61,950 nucleotides of DNA, taken from Fibrobacterota bacterium. GTDB lineage: Bacteria; Fibrobacterota; Fibrobacteria; UBA11236. The translations under genes and the position numbers were made by a program. Every line of letters starts with the position of its first letter. The first letter of the stretch is position 1. Below are positions 26,533 through 35,943 of the stretch, piece by piece. The stretch covers positions 1-61,950 of the forward strand of contig JAQBPO010000017.1 in assembly GCA_028287465.1 (NCBI GenBank), read 5' to 3'. The notes beneath the pieces were generated by a model. That model made no database searches. It worked only from the letters and a program-made list of their open reading frames with translations, and was not told the DNA's origin.

Positions 26533-27050
26533 TGCGCTTCTCCTGAAATCCGGCCGGATCATCCTTGGGAATCCAAAGCGTTCGGCGAAGGGAAAAATAA
26601 TCCATATCCGATCAATCAAGTATGACGGCAATCACATCGATGCGGGATTGCCGGGTCCCTTCCATCGGAAGGCATATCGGGTTGGCCTGGGTTGCCTTTA
26701 CGGGTCCGGGCCTGTGGCCCACGGAACCGCTTGCGGCAAATTAACTAACCCTTGGCCCCGGATCCAAGGTGGCGGATGGCTTTAGGCACGGTATTTCCCC
26801 ACGCACCGCAAATTCACCACACACTCCGGCCAAGGAGGGACCACGATCCTTGGTCCCCATCACGAAAATATCCCAATTGCCCGAAATGGGTTGGACGCCT
26901 CCCGGGCCGAAAATGAGACCTCGACCTTGGGGATTATGGGTACAGGTCAAACTACGCAATCGCCTGAGAGTCCCGAGGCCGTAAGGCTCCTCACAGCGAA
27001 CCCTTTCGTTTTTGAATACCTTTCCCCTGCCTGCCACCTTGGAAACCATC
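26533..27050. other. 518-base intergenic region between divergent genes
   Basis: No coding frame that I would defend. It must contain divergent promoters for the minus-strand pair and the plus-strand effector-like gene. A short stem (GGGCC-TGT-GGCCC) lies near 26708. I see no clear -35/-10 pair or riboswitch. Confidence 0.4.
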
Positions 27051-29410
27051 ATGTCGAATGTTTCGAATCGCATTTCCGGCGATGAACTGCTTTATCCCGG
27101 CAGAAAAACATCGGCGTCTCCCGCAGACGCCACCCTCGTATCCTCCAAACCCGGCAGCGCCCGGGCCTATCGAAAAACGGAAGCCCAGAGCCCTTCCCCG
27201 GCGGAAGACTCTTTTCAACCGGAACCCCTGAAAGAGGAAAAGACCGATCCCAAGGCCAAGGTACTCCTTTCCAATCCCCATTGGCTGGAGTCCAAGGGGG
27301 AGTTTGAAGCCAAGGCGACGGCTTGCGTGGATGCGGATCAACCCGCTGGCGCGGCGACCCGGGTGATATTCGAGGCTTGGGCCGAATGGGGCGCCGGCAA
27401 TCGACATGATCTGGAAAACGGAGAAGGCCATATCCAAGAGGGGAAAGCTTCGGCCGAATTCATCCTGGAAGCGCCTATCGAGATGGAAAGACGAAACTGC
27501 CGGTCACTTCCTGCAAATACCATTTCCGCGCCAAACACTCCCGGTCCGATGCGGTGCTGGGCGGGCCATTGGAAACCGTTCCGGGGTCGAACAAGCCTTT
27601 TGAAGGCGTGATGTTCTATTCGCCCTCCCGGGGTGAATACCTGGTGCTGCCTGAAGAGGCGGATTTCAAGCCGTTATGGGATGAGATCCAAGAGGTTCGC
27701 TCCCTCCGCGACAAGTCCCGGTTGGCCTGGGAGGTTCCCGACCCCGCCCAGCGTTACGAAAAACTGGGAGGATTGGAAAAGGAATCCGAGGAGCTGTTCG
27801 GCGGGAAGAAGGTCGGGGATTCGAAGGCCGGGGTGGAAGAACTGCTCCTCATCCAAGGCAATCCGAAATGGGGCAAGACTCCGGCCTGGGTGCATATCCC
27901 TGCGCATGATCGGTCCAAGGGCCAGGTGCATGTCAAAGGCCATTGGCGCAAGGCCACGGAAAAGCAGGTCCAAAAGAACCTGGATACCCTCCTCAATCCC
28001 AAGGCCGCGAAACTGAATTCCCCTTTCCTGGACGGAAAGCTGAAGGCCAACCTGTTCAAGACCGAGCCGAAGGCCGGGGATATGTGGCATTGGAGCACCC
28101 CCTCTGGGAAGGAGGGAAAGCCCACGGACCAAAAGGAAAACGCTGCCACGATTTTCGACTATTCCGCCGAGGCCGCCGCCATGCGCTATTTCGCGGGCTG
28201 GGACGGGATGGAGGCGTCATTCGATCCCAAGAAGAAAACCCTGAAACTGGGAACGGCGGGAAGCGCGAGCGCGGCCATTTTCGAGGGCAAGGTCTCCATC
28301 AAGGTCGACCTGCCGGACAGCCGCGGATACAATATCCTGGCCTGGGTCTCCAAGGTCAAGCTGCGCGAAACCTACCTCGCCGACCCGAAACGGGGATGTT
28401 ACCTCAAGCTCTGCCTGGACGGATCCCTTTCGACCTTCGTAGGCGGATCCGTCCATGGAGCCTTGTCCGTCAGCGGTAACTTCGCCGGGGATCATAAGGC
28501 GACGGCGGAGGCCGGGGGCGGCGGTTTTGCCGGAGCCCGGGTCAACGGCGATTTGAAGGCCGGCTTGAACTGGGCGGCCCAGCCGGCCGGGCCCTTCGCG
28601 GTCCTCTTTGCCATCAAGGCGGGTTGGGGCGCGTCGGCGGGCGCTGGCCTGGAAGGCAAATTGGCGGTGGAATACGGGAACGGGGTCTTCTGCTTCCGGA
28701 TGTCGGCGGCGGCCTGCTTTGGACTGGGGCTCAAAGGCGATACGGGTTTCGAGGTGGAAGCCAAGGAGGGATGGGAATTCGTGGGGCATCTTTTGGATTG
28801 CCTGGATTTCCACTATGTGGCGGAAATCACCGAGGAGGCCTTCGTGGCCTATCGCAATTATGCCTTCGCCGTTTTCACGGCCGAACTGGAACGGGGAAAT
28901 GCGGTTGTGGCCGCTACCCAGGCGCAAATCAATTGGACCAAACATGCTCTCGGCGATTTCACGGAATGGCTGGGGGATAAGGCACGGGAACTCGAATCGA
29001 TCAAGGAAAAAATCACGGCCAGGGCCGGCGACCGCTCCCTTTTCCGAAAGGTCCCGCCCGAAGCCTTGGGGCGTTTGCTGGCAACGGTGATGCAGACCCG
29101 GAGCCAAACCGACTTCCAGGTCATTAGGTATATTCTCGGTTCCACCGTGCAGGATGGCCCAAGCCCCGCCAAGGCGGCCTCGGGGGACCATAAGCTGAAG
29201 TGGACATTGAGATCCGTTTCCGAAATCGTGATTCCGGCGGGTCCCGAGACGGTGAAGGAAGCGAAGAAGGAGGAAGCCTTGCGGGATGGGATACGGATCA
29301 TCCGGGAGTTTGGCAGTGCGTCAGGGAAATGGGAGGAAAATGGCCAGGGGAAATCCGACAAGGCCTTCTTGCCATGGTTCAAAGCATTTCTAGCTGAAAA
29401 TGGAGTGTGA
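27051..29410 (+). pseudogene. Frameshifted type VI effector-like gene
   Basis: Two frames form one protein of about 786 residues. The first frame starts at ATG 27051 and reads through ...FILEAPIE (about 27482); from there the sense continues one base back in another frame (DGKTKLPVTSCKYHFRAKHS), running to TGA 29408-29410. Loss of a single G near 27480-27483 would explain it. The N-terminal part has an Ig-like domain; the middle (AAAMRYFAGWDGMEASFDP, then a Gly/Ala-rich region to about 28740) and the segment KEGWEFVGHLLDCLDFHYV resemble the core of large type VI secretion effectors with a pore-like Gly-rich domain, as I remember that family. No VgrG, PAAR or Hcp gene is nearby. If the shift is real the gene is broken; if it is a sequence error it is intact. 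The next gene is a plausible immunity gene, two bases downstream. Confidence 0.6.
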
Positions 29411-29411
29411 C

Positions 29412-30209
29412 ATGGGAATCAGAATCTTAATCCTTTTTTTGCTACTGGGAATAATGCAAGTGGTCGCGAAGCCGGAACCGTATTCTTGCGGAGAAAAGAA
29501 GATGGTCAAGCGACCCTATGGTAGAGTGGAGGTCCGAGTCGATTGCGAATTGACCGAGGGTCGGATGTGGGTTGCGGAATTCAAGGGGGAAGTTTTGAAT
29601 GGATTCTCGCAGGAATTTATTCGAGCTACAGGGAAGCGTCACGATAGCTGTTTCTATGTGAATGGAATCGAAACCGGCAGAAGTTTAGTATGGGACTCTT
29701 CAGGGAATATCCTTACCGAAGCGTTTTCAAAGGATGGACACAACATCGGCAAGTTCACTTCCTTTTTCCGGCCTGGAGTTCCTGCGGCCTTCCGAAATTA
29801 CGACTCATCCGGACGTCTGGAAGGTAGGCAACAAGAGTGGTGGAAGAACGGCCAGCCCAAATCCGATCTGATGTCCAAGAACGGCCAGATCATTTCCGGG
29901 ACCGAATATTATCCGGACGGCAAGCCGCGCATCCGATACGCTTCCGTGTACGACCCCAAGCGGACCGTATTCGGCACCAAGACCATCGAATCCGAAAGCT
30001 GGGCGCCGGATGGCCGGTTCGCAGGCAAGGTGGAGAAGGGGCAGGGCGAACAGCTGCTGTTCCATGCGGAACCGAAGAAAGGCTCCATCGCCGCGCATCG
30101 GGAAATCTATAAGGACAGTCTCATGACCCATCTCGATGAGTTCGATTCCGCCGCGGTGGAAAAGTGGCTGAAGGAACATGCGAAGCCTGTGAAACCCCCC
30201 GTAAAATAG
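29412..30209 (+). CDS. Exported YwqK/MORN-like protein, putative immunity factor
   Basis: A 265-residue protein starting at ATG 29412, one base after the stop of the effector-like gene, with GGAG eight bases upstream. A signal peptide (GIRILILFLLLGIMQVVA) predicts periplasmic location. The mature part carries MORN-like YwqK repeats: GRLEGRQQEWWKNGQPKSDL, then NGQIISGTEYYPDGKPRIRY, then SWAPDGRFAGKVEKGQGEQL. YwqK-family proteins are the antitoxins of several toxin pairs. Position right behind an effector-like gene supports an immunity role acting in the periplasm, but this is inferred. The first 350 bases are noticeably poorer in GC than the flanks, which suggests transfer. Confidence 0.7.
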   Translation: MGIRILILFLLLGIMQVVAKPEPYSCGEKKMVKRPYGRVEVRVDCELTEGRMWVAEFKGEVLNGFSQEFIRATGKRHDSCFYVNGIETGRSLVWDSSGNILTEAFSKDGHNIGKFTSFFRPGVPAAFRNYDSSGRLEGRQQEWWKNGQPKSDLMSKNGQIISGTEYYPDGKPRIRYASVYDPKRTVFGTKTIESESWAPDGRFAGKVEKGQGEQLLFHAEPKKGSIAAHREIYKDSLMTHLDEFDSAAVEKWLKEHAKPVKPPVK

Positions 30210-30231
30210 GTCTATCCAATACCAGACCCTC

Positions 30232-30301
30232 ATACCCTACAGGGTATATTGACAGAATATCCCCTGTAGGGTATAATAATGGAATATACCCTACAGGGGA
30301 T
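30232..30301 (+). promoter_or_regulatory. Three phased HipB operators over the hipBA promoter
   Basis: Three 16-base sites, ATACCCTACAGGGTAT (30232-30247), its inverted form ATCCCCTGTAGGGTAT (30259-30274) and ATACCCTACAGGGGAT (30286-30301), start exactly 27 bases apart. They lie upstream of the -35, across the spacer and -10, and over the ribosome site. HipB dimers are expected to bind here and repress the operon. Confidence 0.85.
30249..30277 (+). promoter_or_regulatory. Consensus sigma-70 promoter of hipBA
   Basis: TTGACA (30249-30254), a 17-base spacer and TATAAT (30272-30277): a perfect consensus. Transcription should start near 30284, about 24 bases before the hipB ATG. Such a strong promoter fits tight repression by the three operators. 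Confidence 0.88.
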
Positions 30302-30307
30302 GGAAAC

Positions 30308-30562
30308 ATGGAATACCCGATACTGACCACCCGGCAATTGGCCCAATCCCTGAAGGGATGGCGTAAGAGCCTCGACTTGACCCAAAGCGAAGCCGCGGGC
30401 CGGGTGGGGATGCAACCCAAGACCATTTCCGCCCTTGAGTCCGACCCGGATAAGAGCGCCTTGGGAAGCCTCTTCAAGCTGCTCTCGGCCTTGGATCTGG
30501 AACTGGTCATCCGGCCCAAGTCCAAAGGGGCCGCCGGAAAGGCCGCCACGGGGGAGTGGTGA
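30308..30562 (+). CDS. hipB: HipB-like antitoxin, XRE-family repressor
   Basis: An 84-residue DNA-binding protein. ATG 30308 is chosen since AGGGGA (30295-30300) precedes it and the promoter lies just upstream; an upstream in-frame start would cover the promoter. The helix-turn-helix spans about residues 10-60 (LAQSLKGWRKSLDLTQSEAA, then VGMQPKTISALE) followed by a dimer segment (SLFKLLSALDLELVIRPKS). It should neutralise HipA and repress the operon through the three sites in front. The stop is three bases before hipA, the usual order and spacing. Confidence 0.9.
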   Translation: MEYPILTTRQLAQSLKGWRKSLDLTQSEAAGRVGMQPKTISALESDPDKSALGSLFKLLSALDLELVIRPKSKGAAGKAATGEW

Positions 30563-30565
30563 ATC

Positions 30566-31900
30566 ATGGGAAGGCCCGCTAAAACCAGGCGTCTCGACGT
30601 GTGGATGAACGGGGAATTGGCGGGCGGCTGGACCATCACCGCATCCGGTGATCATGTCTTCTCCTACGATCCGGCCTGGCCCGATTCGAAATTCGCGCGG
30701 CCGATTTCGATTTCAATGCCGCTCCGCTCTTCCAATACACCCTACCGCGGGCCCGCCGTCGAAGCCTTTTTCGATAACCTGATTCCCGACAGCATGGAAA
30801 TCCGCAAACGTTTCCAATCCCGCTTCGGCACTCCCACCCCCAAGGCCTTCGATCTCTTGGCCGAAATGGGCCGGGATTGCGCGGGGGCTTTGCAACTCAT
30901 TCCGGCCGGGGAGGATCCCGGTAAGGTGATGAAGATTGAGTCCGTCCCCCAAAGGGAGGCCGAAGTGGCGGCGTCCCTCAGAGCGGCCTTATCGCCCCCG
31001 GGCTTGGGACAAACCGATCCGGATGATTTCCGCATTTCCCTGGCAGGCGCCCAGGAGAAAACGGCCTTCCTGAAGCTGAAGGGGAAATGGCATCGTCCGA
31101 AAGGAGCGACCCCGACGAGCCATATCTTCAAACTCCCCATGGGAAACCGCGTAGGTAGGGAGCAAATGGATTTGTCGACGTCGGTGGAAAACGAATGGCT
31201 TTGTTCCCGGATTGTCGACGCTTTCGGAATCCCGATGGCGAGCAGCGAAATGGCCAGCTTCGAAGACCAGCGGGTCCTGATCGTGGAGCGTTTCGACCGG
31301 CAATGGTCGGATGACAAATCCTGGCTGATCCGCCTTCCCCAGGAGGATATGTGCCAGGCCATGGGGGCTCCAATGGGCCGGAAATATGAGTCGGATGGGG
31401 CGCCCGGGATCCCCGGCATCCTGAATTTCCTGCTCGGGTCCCGCCAATCCCCCGCGGACAGGAGGATGTTCTTGAAGGCGCAGGTGCTCTTCTGGATGCT
31501 CTGCGCAATCGACGGCCATGCCAGGAACTTCAGCATCTTCATCGGGAGGGGAGGAGGATACAACCTGACGCCCTTGTACGATGTGCTCTCCGCTTTCCCG
31601 ATCCTGGGCCATGGCAAGAACAAGCTTCATCCGGAAAGGGCCAAGATGGCGATGTCGGTAAGGGGAGGAGGCAAACATTACCTGTGGGAGCGCATCACCC
31701 GGAAGCATTGGGTCGAAACCGCGCGAGTATGCGGCTTGGAGATGGAGATCGAAGGAGTCCTTTCGGAGTTGATTGAAAGGGCGAAGCCGACGGCCGAAAG
31801 GGTTGCAGCGGCGCTTCCCTCCGGATTTCCATCCTCGGTGGCCGACCCGATACTTTCGGGCCTGAAAAAGTCCGCTCATCGTCTTGGACAAAAATCCTGA
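30566..31900 (+). CDS. hipA: HipA-like toxin, serine/threonine kinase
   Basis: A 444-residue HipA-family kinase. An N-terminal HipA_N domain (residues 1-105, with VEAFFDNLIPDS) precedes the kinase domain. The nucleotide region is marked by ISLAGAQEKTA and SHIFKLP, the hinge region by IVERFDR, the catalytic loop by AIDGHARNFSIF, and the metal Asp by LTPLYDVLSA, so all key residues are present. In known systems HipA phosphorylates glutamyl-tRNA synthetase or other tRNA synthetases and stops growth; the target here is unknown. Length is normal for the family. It is co-transcribed with hipB and ends 13 bases from a convergent gene, with no obvious terminator between them. Confidence 0.9.
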   Translation: MGRPAKTRRLDVWMNGELAGGWTITASGDHVFSYDPAWPDSKFARPISISMPLRSSNTPYRGPAVEAFFDNLIPDSMEIRKRFQSRFGTPTPKAFDLLAEMGRDCAGALQLIPAGEDPGKVMKIESVPQREAEVAASLRAALSPPGLGQTDPDDFRISLAGAQEKTAFLKLKGKWHRPKGATPTSHIFKLPMGNRVGREQMDLSTSVENEWLCSRIVDAFGIPMASSEMASFEDQRVLIVERFDRQWSDDKSWLIRLPQEDMCQAMGAPMGRKYESDGAPGIPGILNFLLGSRQSPADRRMFLKAQVLFWMLCAIDGHARNFSIFIGRGGGYNLTPLYDVLSAFPILGHGKNKLHPERAKMAMSVRGGGKHYLWERITRKHWVETARVCGLEMEIEGVLSELIERAKPTAERVAAALPSGFPSSVADPILSGLKKSAHRLGQKS

Positions 31901-31913
31901 GGTCGGATCGGCT

Positions 31914-34886
31914 TCAGCGGCCTCCGTTCGTCCCCGCCGTCAAGGCATCCACCCTTTTCCGGGCCACGGCCAGCAGCCCTTCGTCCGCGGAACCGGTTTC
32001 CAATACGCGCCGGTACAGGGGCAGGGCATCTTCCCACGCCCCGGCCTGATCGTACAGGGACGCCATCGCCAACAGGGCTTGCGGTTCCTCGCCTCCTGCC
32101 GAAGCCAGACGCCTGCGCAGCCCCTCGAATTGGGCGGCCACGCAGGCCCGCCGCGTCTCCGCAGGCTCGAAAAGAGCGAAGTCCGATACCGAGTAGGAGC
32201 CGCAGTATCCGGCCACCAGGGCATGGTAACGCGCGCGTTGCCCCTCATCCGCGCGCGCCAGATCGACCATCCCCGGAAAGGGCCGGAACACGGACAGGGC
32301 GTAAGCGGCGAAATCGATCTGGCCGTCCACGTTCCGATCGGTAGCGCCGGCCAGGGCCCTTAGGCGCGGGGAGAGCCTGGCCCCGGCACGGATGCGGCCG
32401 CGGATATCGCCGCCGCCGTCCACGTAGATGAGGCGCGGGGCCGCGAACTCCAACAGGGGCCGGTCGTCGGTATGGATGGGGCCGTCCCCGAACAGGCCGG
32501 CGAGGTCGTCGGATTCGATGAGGCGGAAAATCACGTCCGCGCCGGGCAGATCCACGTTGCGGGAACGTTTCGCATGGGCGAGGTTGCGGTTGACCGCCTC
32601 TCGATCGGGCCGGCCTTCGCCATTGCAGCCCACGAGCAGGTAGTCGCTTTCGGGTCCCGATCCCGGCCCGGCGCCCGGCAGGGTGCGCACCAGCATGGCA
32701 TGGGGAAAGGCCCGCGAGAAGGTGCGCCCCACCATGGAAAAGGTCTCCCAATCCATCTGGTAGGAATGCAGGAACTGCACGAAAAGCCCGTCCGGGTTGA
32801 GGCGGGCGCGGGCGGTGCGGAAGAAATCCAGGGAATAGAGTTCCGCCAGGCCGGCCATCCAGGGATTGGACGGCTCGGAGATGATCACATCGTAGCGCTT
32901 GTCCGTGAGGGTCAGGTGCGCCTTGCCGTCCTCGAGGATGAGCCGCGTGCGCGGGTCCCCCATCACCCCGTTGTTCCAGCGCTCGAAGAAGCGGCTGGCC
33001 CCGACCACCTGGCGGTTGATCTCGAGGATGTCCAGGCCATCGACCGGGTAATGGAGGACCTCGCCTGCGGTGATGCCGCTCGCCAGGCCCAGCACCATTA
33101 CGGATCGGGCCGAGGGGTGGAAGAGCATGGGGAAATGCGCGCACAGGGCCTGGGTGAACATGTCGGCCTGGGCGGAAGCGTCCGCCTTCCCGGAGTTGAA
33201 CAGGGTGAAGTCCTCGTCGCCCAGGGGTCCGGTGGTTTTCCAGACGGTGGTAAACCCGCCTATCCCGTCCCCGTAGAACACCTCCTCCCCGCCGGACGGG
33301 CCGGCGGCGAAATGCCGGGGCCGGAACAACGCTTCGAGCCAGCCGTAACGCAGAAGGGACGGGGAGGCGTCGTAATAGGCGGAACGGGAAAGGCCCAGGC
33401 GATCCCAGCGCGGGAGCATGCAGGCCAATGCCAAGGCCCCGATGGCTCCCGTTGCGGCGAGGATCAATCCGCCGGAAACGGGAAGCGGCCGGGATCCGGC
33501 CCGGAACCGCATGGCGGCGGCGGCCAGGGCGAGCGCGCCCAGGGCCTGCATTCCCGCGATCAGGGACAGGCCGCCTTCCTTGCCCAGCCAAGGGATGAGC
33601 AGGAAGCCCGCGCCCAGGGACCCGAGCACGCCTCCGGCGGTATTGGCGGCATAGGCCCGCCCCACGAAACGGCCGGCGCCGCCGCCGGGACGGAAGCCCA
33701 GGCGCACCATGAGCGGGAAGGCCGCGCCCAGGGCCATGGCGGGCGGGAACATGAACAGGGAGAGGGCGGCGGCTTCCCAGGCGCGGCCGATCCAGAAGCC
33801 GTGGCGGAAGGTCACCGCCAGCTTGGAAAAGAAGACGGGGCTGTTGCCGAGCAGTTGGCTTGAACCGAGGATCAGGAGGGCGGCCCCGGCCTGGGTCGCC
33901 GCGAACAAGGCCCAGACTCCGCCCCCGGGATCCCCTTGGTCCTCCCGGTCCGCGCGATCGGCCAACCTGCCGAAGGCGAGATTGCCGAGCGCCAGCCCCA
34001 GGATGAAGGTGCAGAGCACCAAGGTGAAGGCATAGGGGGTGGGACCGAGCACCAGTCCCAGCAGGCGCGTCCAGATGACTTCGCAGGCCATGGCGCAGAA
34101 GCCGGACAAGGCGAATACCGAAAGGGCCAGGGCGGCGAAGCGGCCGCGCAGGAGGGGGCGGTGCACGGTCGGCTCCTCCGCCGGCAAGGCCATTCCGCCC
34201 TGGGTAACTTCCACGGTACCCAACCGATCCGTTTCCTGCACGGCCGGGATCGCGCCTGCTTCCGACTTGACGGGCCGGCCCGACTTCGCCAGGCACAGAA
34301 TCCCGATGGACCCGTTGATCGCGGCCGCCAAAAGCGAAGTGCCCCGCAGACCCAGGGTTTCCAAGGCCCAGAAGCCGCTGACGAGCGCTCCCACGGACGC
34401 TCCGACGGTATTCAGCCCGTACAGCAGGCCCAGGCGCGCGGTCCAATGCCCGCCTTCCCAGGTGATGCGCCTCCCCAGTACGGGCAGGGTCGCGCCCATG
34501 CAAAGTACGGGCGGCAGCAGGAGCAGGCCGCAGAGGACGAAGAGCATGGCGTTATAGGCGATGGGTTCCCCGTAGTACCGCCGATAGAGCTGGGCGCAGA
34601 CCGGGACCAGTTCCGCAAGCAACCAGGGGAGGAAAAGGGCGTAGATGCCGATGCCCGTTTCCAGGAGGCCGTATACGCGCAGGAGGCCGGCGGGACCGGA
34701 CTGGCGGTCCGCGATGCGACCGCCCAATAGGGCGCCCAGGCCCAATCCTCCCATGAATACCGCCAGCACCAGGCTCACGGCGTAGGGAGCGGCGCCGATG
34801 AGATGGCCCAACATGCGGGTCCACAGGACCTCGTAGACGAGGCCGGTGAGACCGGACAGGAAGAAGCAGAAGTGGATCCAGGCCAT
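31914..34886 (-). CDS. Fused MFS-like / spermidine-synthase-like membrane protein
   Basis: A 990-residue protein starting at ATG 34886 after GGGGAGGG. Two related membrane halves (about 1-210 and 240-500) each start with a similar block: VYEVLWTRMLGHLIGAAPYA and ACEVIWTRLLGLVLGPTPYA, an internal duplication. Residues about 560-800 are a spermidine-synthase-type Rossmann domain: VMVLGLASGITAGEVL, the acidic LDILEIN and the catalytic-region ISEPSNPWMAG. A TPR-like helical tail closes the chain (LLAMASLYDQAGAWEDAL). Fused proteins of this kind are common in environmental bacteria; true polyamine synthesis is unproven for them. It is monocistronic, convergent with hipA. Confidence 0.85.
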   Translation of the reverse strand: MAWIHFCFFLSGLTGLVYEVLWTRMLGHLIGAAPYAVSLVLAVFMGGLGLGALLGGRIADRQSGPAGLLRVYGLLETGIGIYALFLPWLLAELVPVCAQLYRRYYGEPIAYNAMLFVLCGLLLLPPVLCMGATLPVLGRRITWEGGHWTARLGLLYGLNTVGASVGALVSGFWALETLGLRGTSLLAAAINGSIGILCLAKSGRPVKSEAGAIPAVQETDRLGTVEVTQGGMALPAEEPTVHRPLLRGRFAALALSVFALSGFCAMACEVIWTRLLGLVLGPTPYAFTLVLCTFILGLALGNLAFGRLADRADREDQGDPGGGVWALFAATQAGAALLILGSSQLLGNSPVFFSKLAVTFRHGFWIGRAWEAAALSLFMFPPAMALGAAFPLMVRLGFRPGGGAGRFVGRAYAANTAGGVLGSLGAGFLLIPWLGKEGGLSLIAGMQALGALALAAAAMRFRAGSRPLPVSGGLILAATGAIGALALACMLPRWDRLGLSRSAYYDASPSLLRYGWLEALFRPRHFAAGPSGGEEVFYGDGIGGFTTVWKTTGPLGDEDFTLFNSGKADASAQADMFTQALCAHFPMLFHPSARSVMVLGLASGITAGEVLHYPVDGLDILEINRQVVGASRFFERWNNGVMGDPRTRLILEDGKAHLTLTDKRYDVIISEPSNPWMAGLAELYSLDFFRTARARLNPDGLFVQFLHSYQMDWETFSMVGRTFSRAFPHAMLVRTLPGAGPGSGPESDYLLVGCNGEGRPDREAVNRNLAHAKRSRNVDLPGADVIFRLIESDDLAGLFGDGPIHTDDRPLLEFAAPRLIYVDGGGDIRGRIRAGARLSPRLRALAGATDRNVDGQIDFAAYALSVFRPFPGMVDLARADEGQRARYHALVAGYCGSYSVSDFALFEPAETRRACVAAQFEGLRRRLASAGGEEPQALLAMASLYDQAGAWEDALPLYRRVLETGSADEGLLAVARKRVDALTAGTNGGR

Positions 34887-35112
34887 GCCGGCCCTCCCCG
34901 TTCATTGTCCGCATATCCCGCGATGATCGCAACCCCGATCGCGGCCGGTAACATCCCCGTTCCGGACGGGGGTTTCGAAAACTAGCAAAGCCCTTGGGCC
35001 GGGAACCTTCCTGAACGCGGAATCATCACGAACGGTACGGGGGGATTGATGGCAGGAATGCCCGGATGCACTTCATGGGAAAGCCATCCTTCGGGACCGG
35101 CCGGTGGAGGCC

Positions 35113-35943
35113 CTACAGGGCCGGGGTGAGGACCCCGTGCTTGCGCAGGAAGGTTTCGGATGCCTCCAGGGCGGGACCGTAGGCGTCCTTGAAGGGATAG
35201 AGGTCCGGGGTATAATCGCCCCGGTAGCCGATATCATGCAGAGCCTGGAAGATGGCCGCGAAATCCACGTCCCCGTCCCCGTACAGATGGTGCCGGTGCA
35301 CCCGGCCCTTGATGTCCTCCAGGTGGACGTTCCGCAGCAGCGGTCCCAGGGCCCGGATGGCCGCGGCGATGTCCTCGCCCACCACCTCGCTATGGCCCAC
35401 GTCGAAATTGGCGTACACCTCGCCCGGAAAGGCGCGGCCGAGGGACAGGAGCTGGGCGGCGGAGTTGATCACGTGTTCCGGCTCCTGCTCGATGAGGATC
35501 TTGAGGGATCGCGGCTTGCGCCTCACGATTTCCGCCAGGGCGCCCCGGAAGGCCTGTTCCTGGGCCGCGCGCCCGGGCTCCGATTCCGTGAGGCCGGTGG
35601 TGAGGGTGAGGTGCGGGCAGCCCAGGGCCTTTGCGATCACCATGCTTTTGACGGTGGCTTCGATACGGACCGACCGTTCCGCGGGGGCGAGCGAGGAAAG
35701 CCCGGGACGATGGGCGTCCGGGCCCAACAGGTGCGGAGCGCCCAGGTGCACGTTGCGGAAGGCGAGGCCGCGCTTCATGAAGGAGTCCCTCAGATCCTCC
35801 CAATGGCGCGTATCGTCCGCGCGCGCGAGCATGGGCGCGGTGACCACGAGCTCCACGCCGGTAAAGGGCGTGGGAGCGAGGATGTCGGCGATTTCGGCGA
35901 AGGGGATTCCGTCCGGCAGGGAGCCGGTGCTATAACAAAGCAT
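35113..35943 (-). CDS. TIM-barrel sugar phosphate isomerase/epimerase-like protein
   Basis: A 276-residue xylose-isomerase-like (AP2Ec) TIM barrel. Metal-ligand-type residues are visible in KILIEQEPEHV, ANFDVGHSEVV, VHLEDIKGRVHRHHLYGDGD and the closing YTPDLYPFKD. ATG 35943 overlaps the end of the eboD-like gene by 14 bases, so the two are translationally coupled. This gene is not one of the six standard ebo genes as I know them; it may take the place of the missing TatD-type EboB or add a separate step. The substrate is unknown. Family assignment is strong; the role in this cluster is inferred from position. Confidence 0.82.
   Translation of the reverse strand: MLCYSTGSLPDGIPFAEIADILAPTPFTGVELVVTAPMLARADDTRHWEDLRDSFMKRGLAFRNVHLGAPHLLGPDAHRPGLSSLAPAERSVRIEATVKSMVIAKALGCPHLTLTTGLTESEPGRAAQEQAFRGALAEIVRRKPRSLKILIEQEPEHVINSAAQLLSLGRAFPGEVYANFDVGHSEVVGEDIAAAIRALGPLLRNVHLEDIKGRVHRHHLYGDGDVDFAAIFQALHDIGYRGDYTPDLYPFKDAYGPALEASETFLRKHGVLTPAL

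Noticed and set aside
26880-27010. Riboswitch upstream of the effector-like gene
   Set aside because: There are several short stems but no motif that I can match to a known riboswitch class.
27051-29410. Active type VI secretion locus
   Set aside because: Only an effector-like gene is present; no sheath, Hcp, VgrG or membrane-complex genes occur in the window.
31914-34886. True spermidine synthase (speE)
   Set aside because: The catalytic-type domain is fused to a duplicated membrane region and TPR tail, and no polyamine genes are adjacent, so a plain speE label is not supported.
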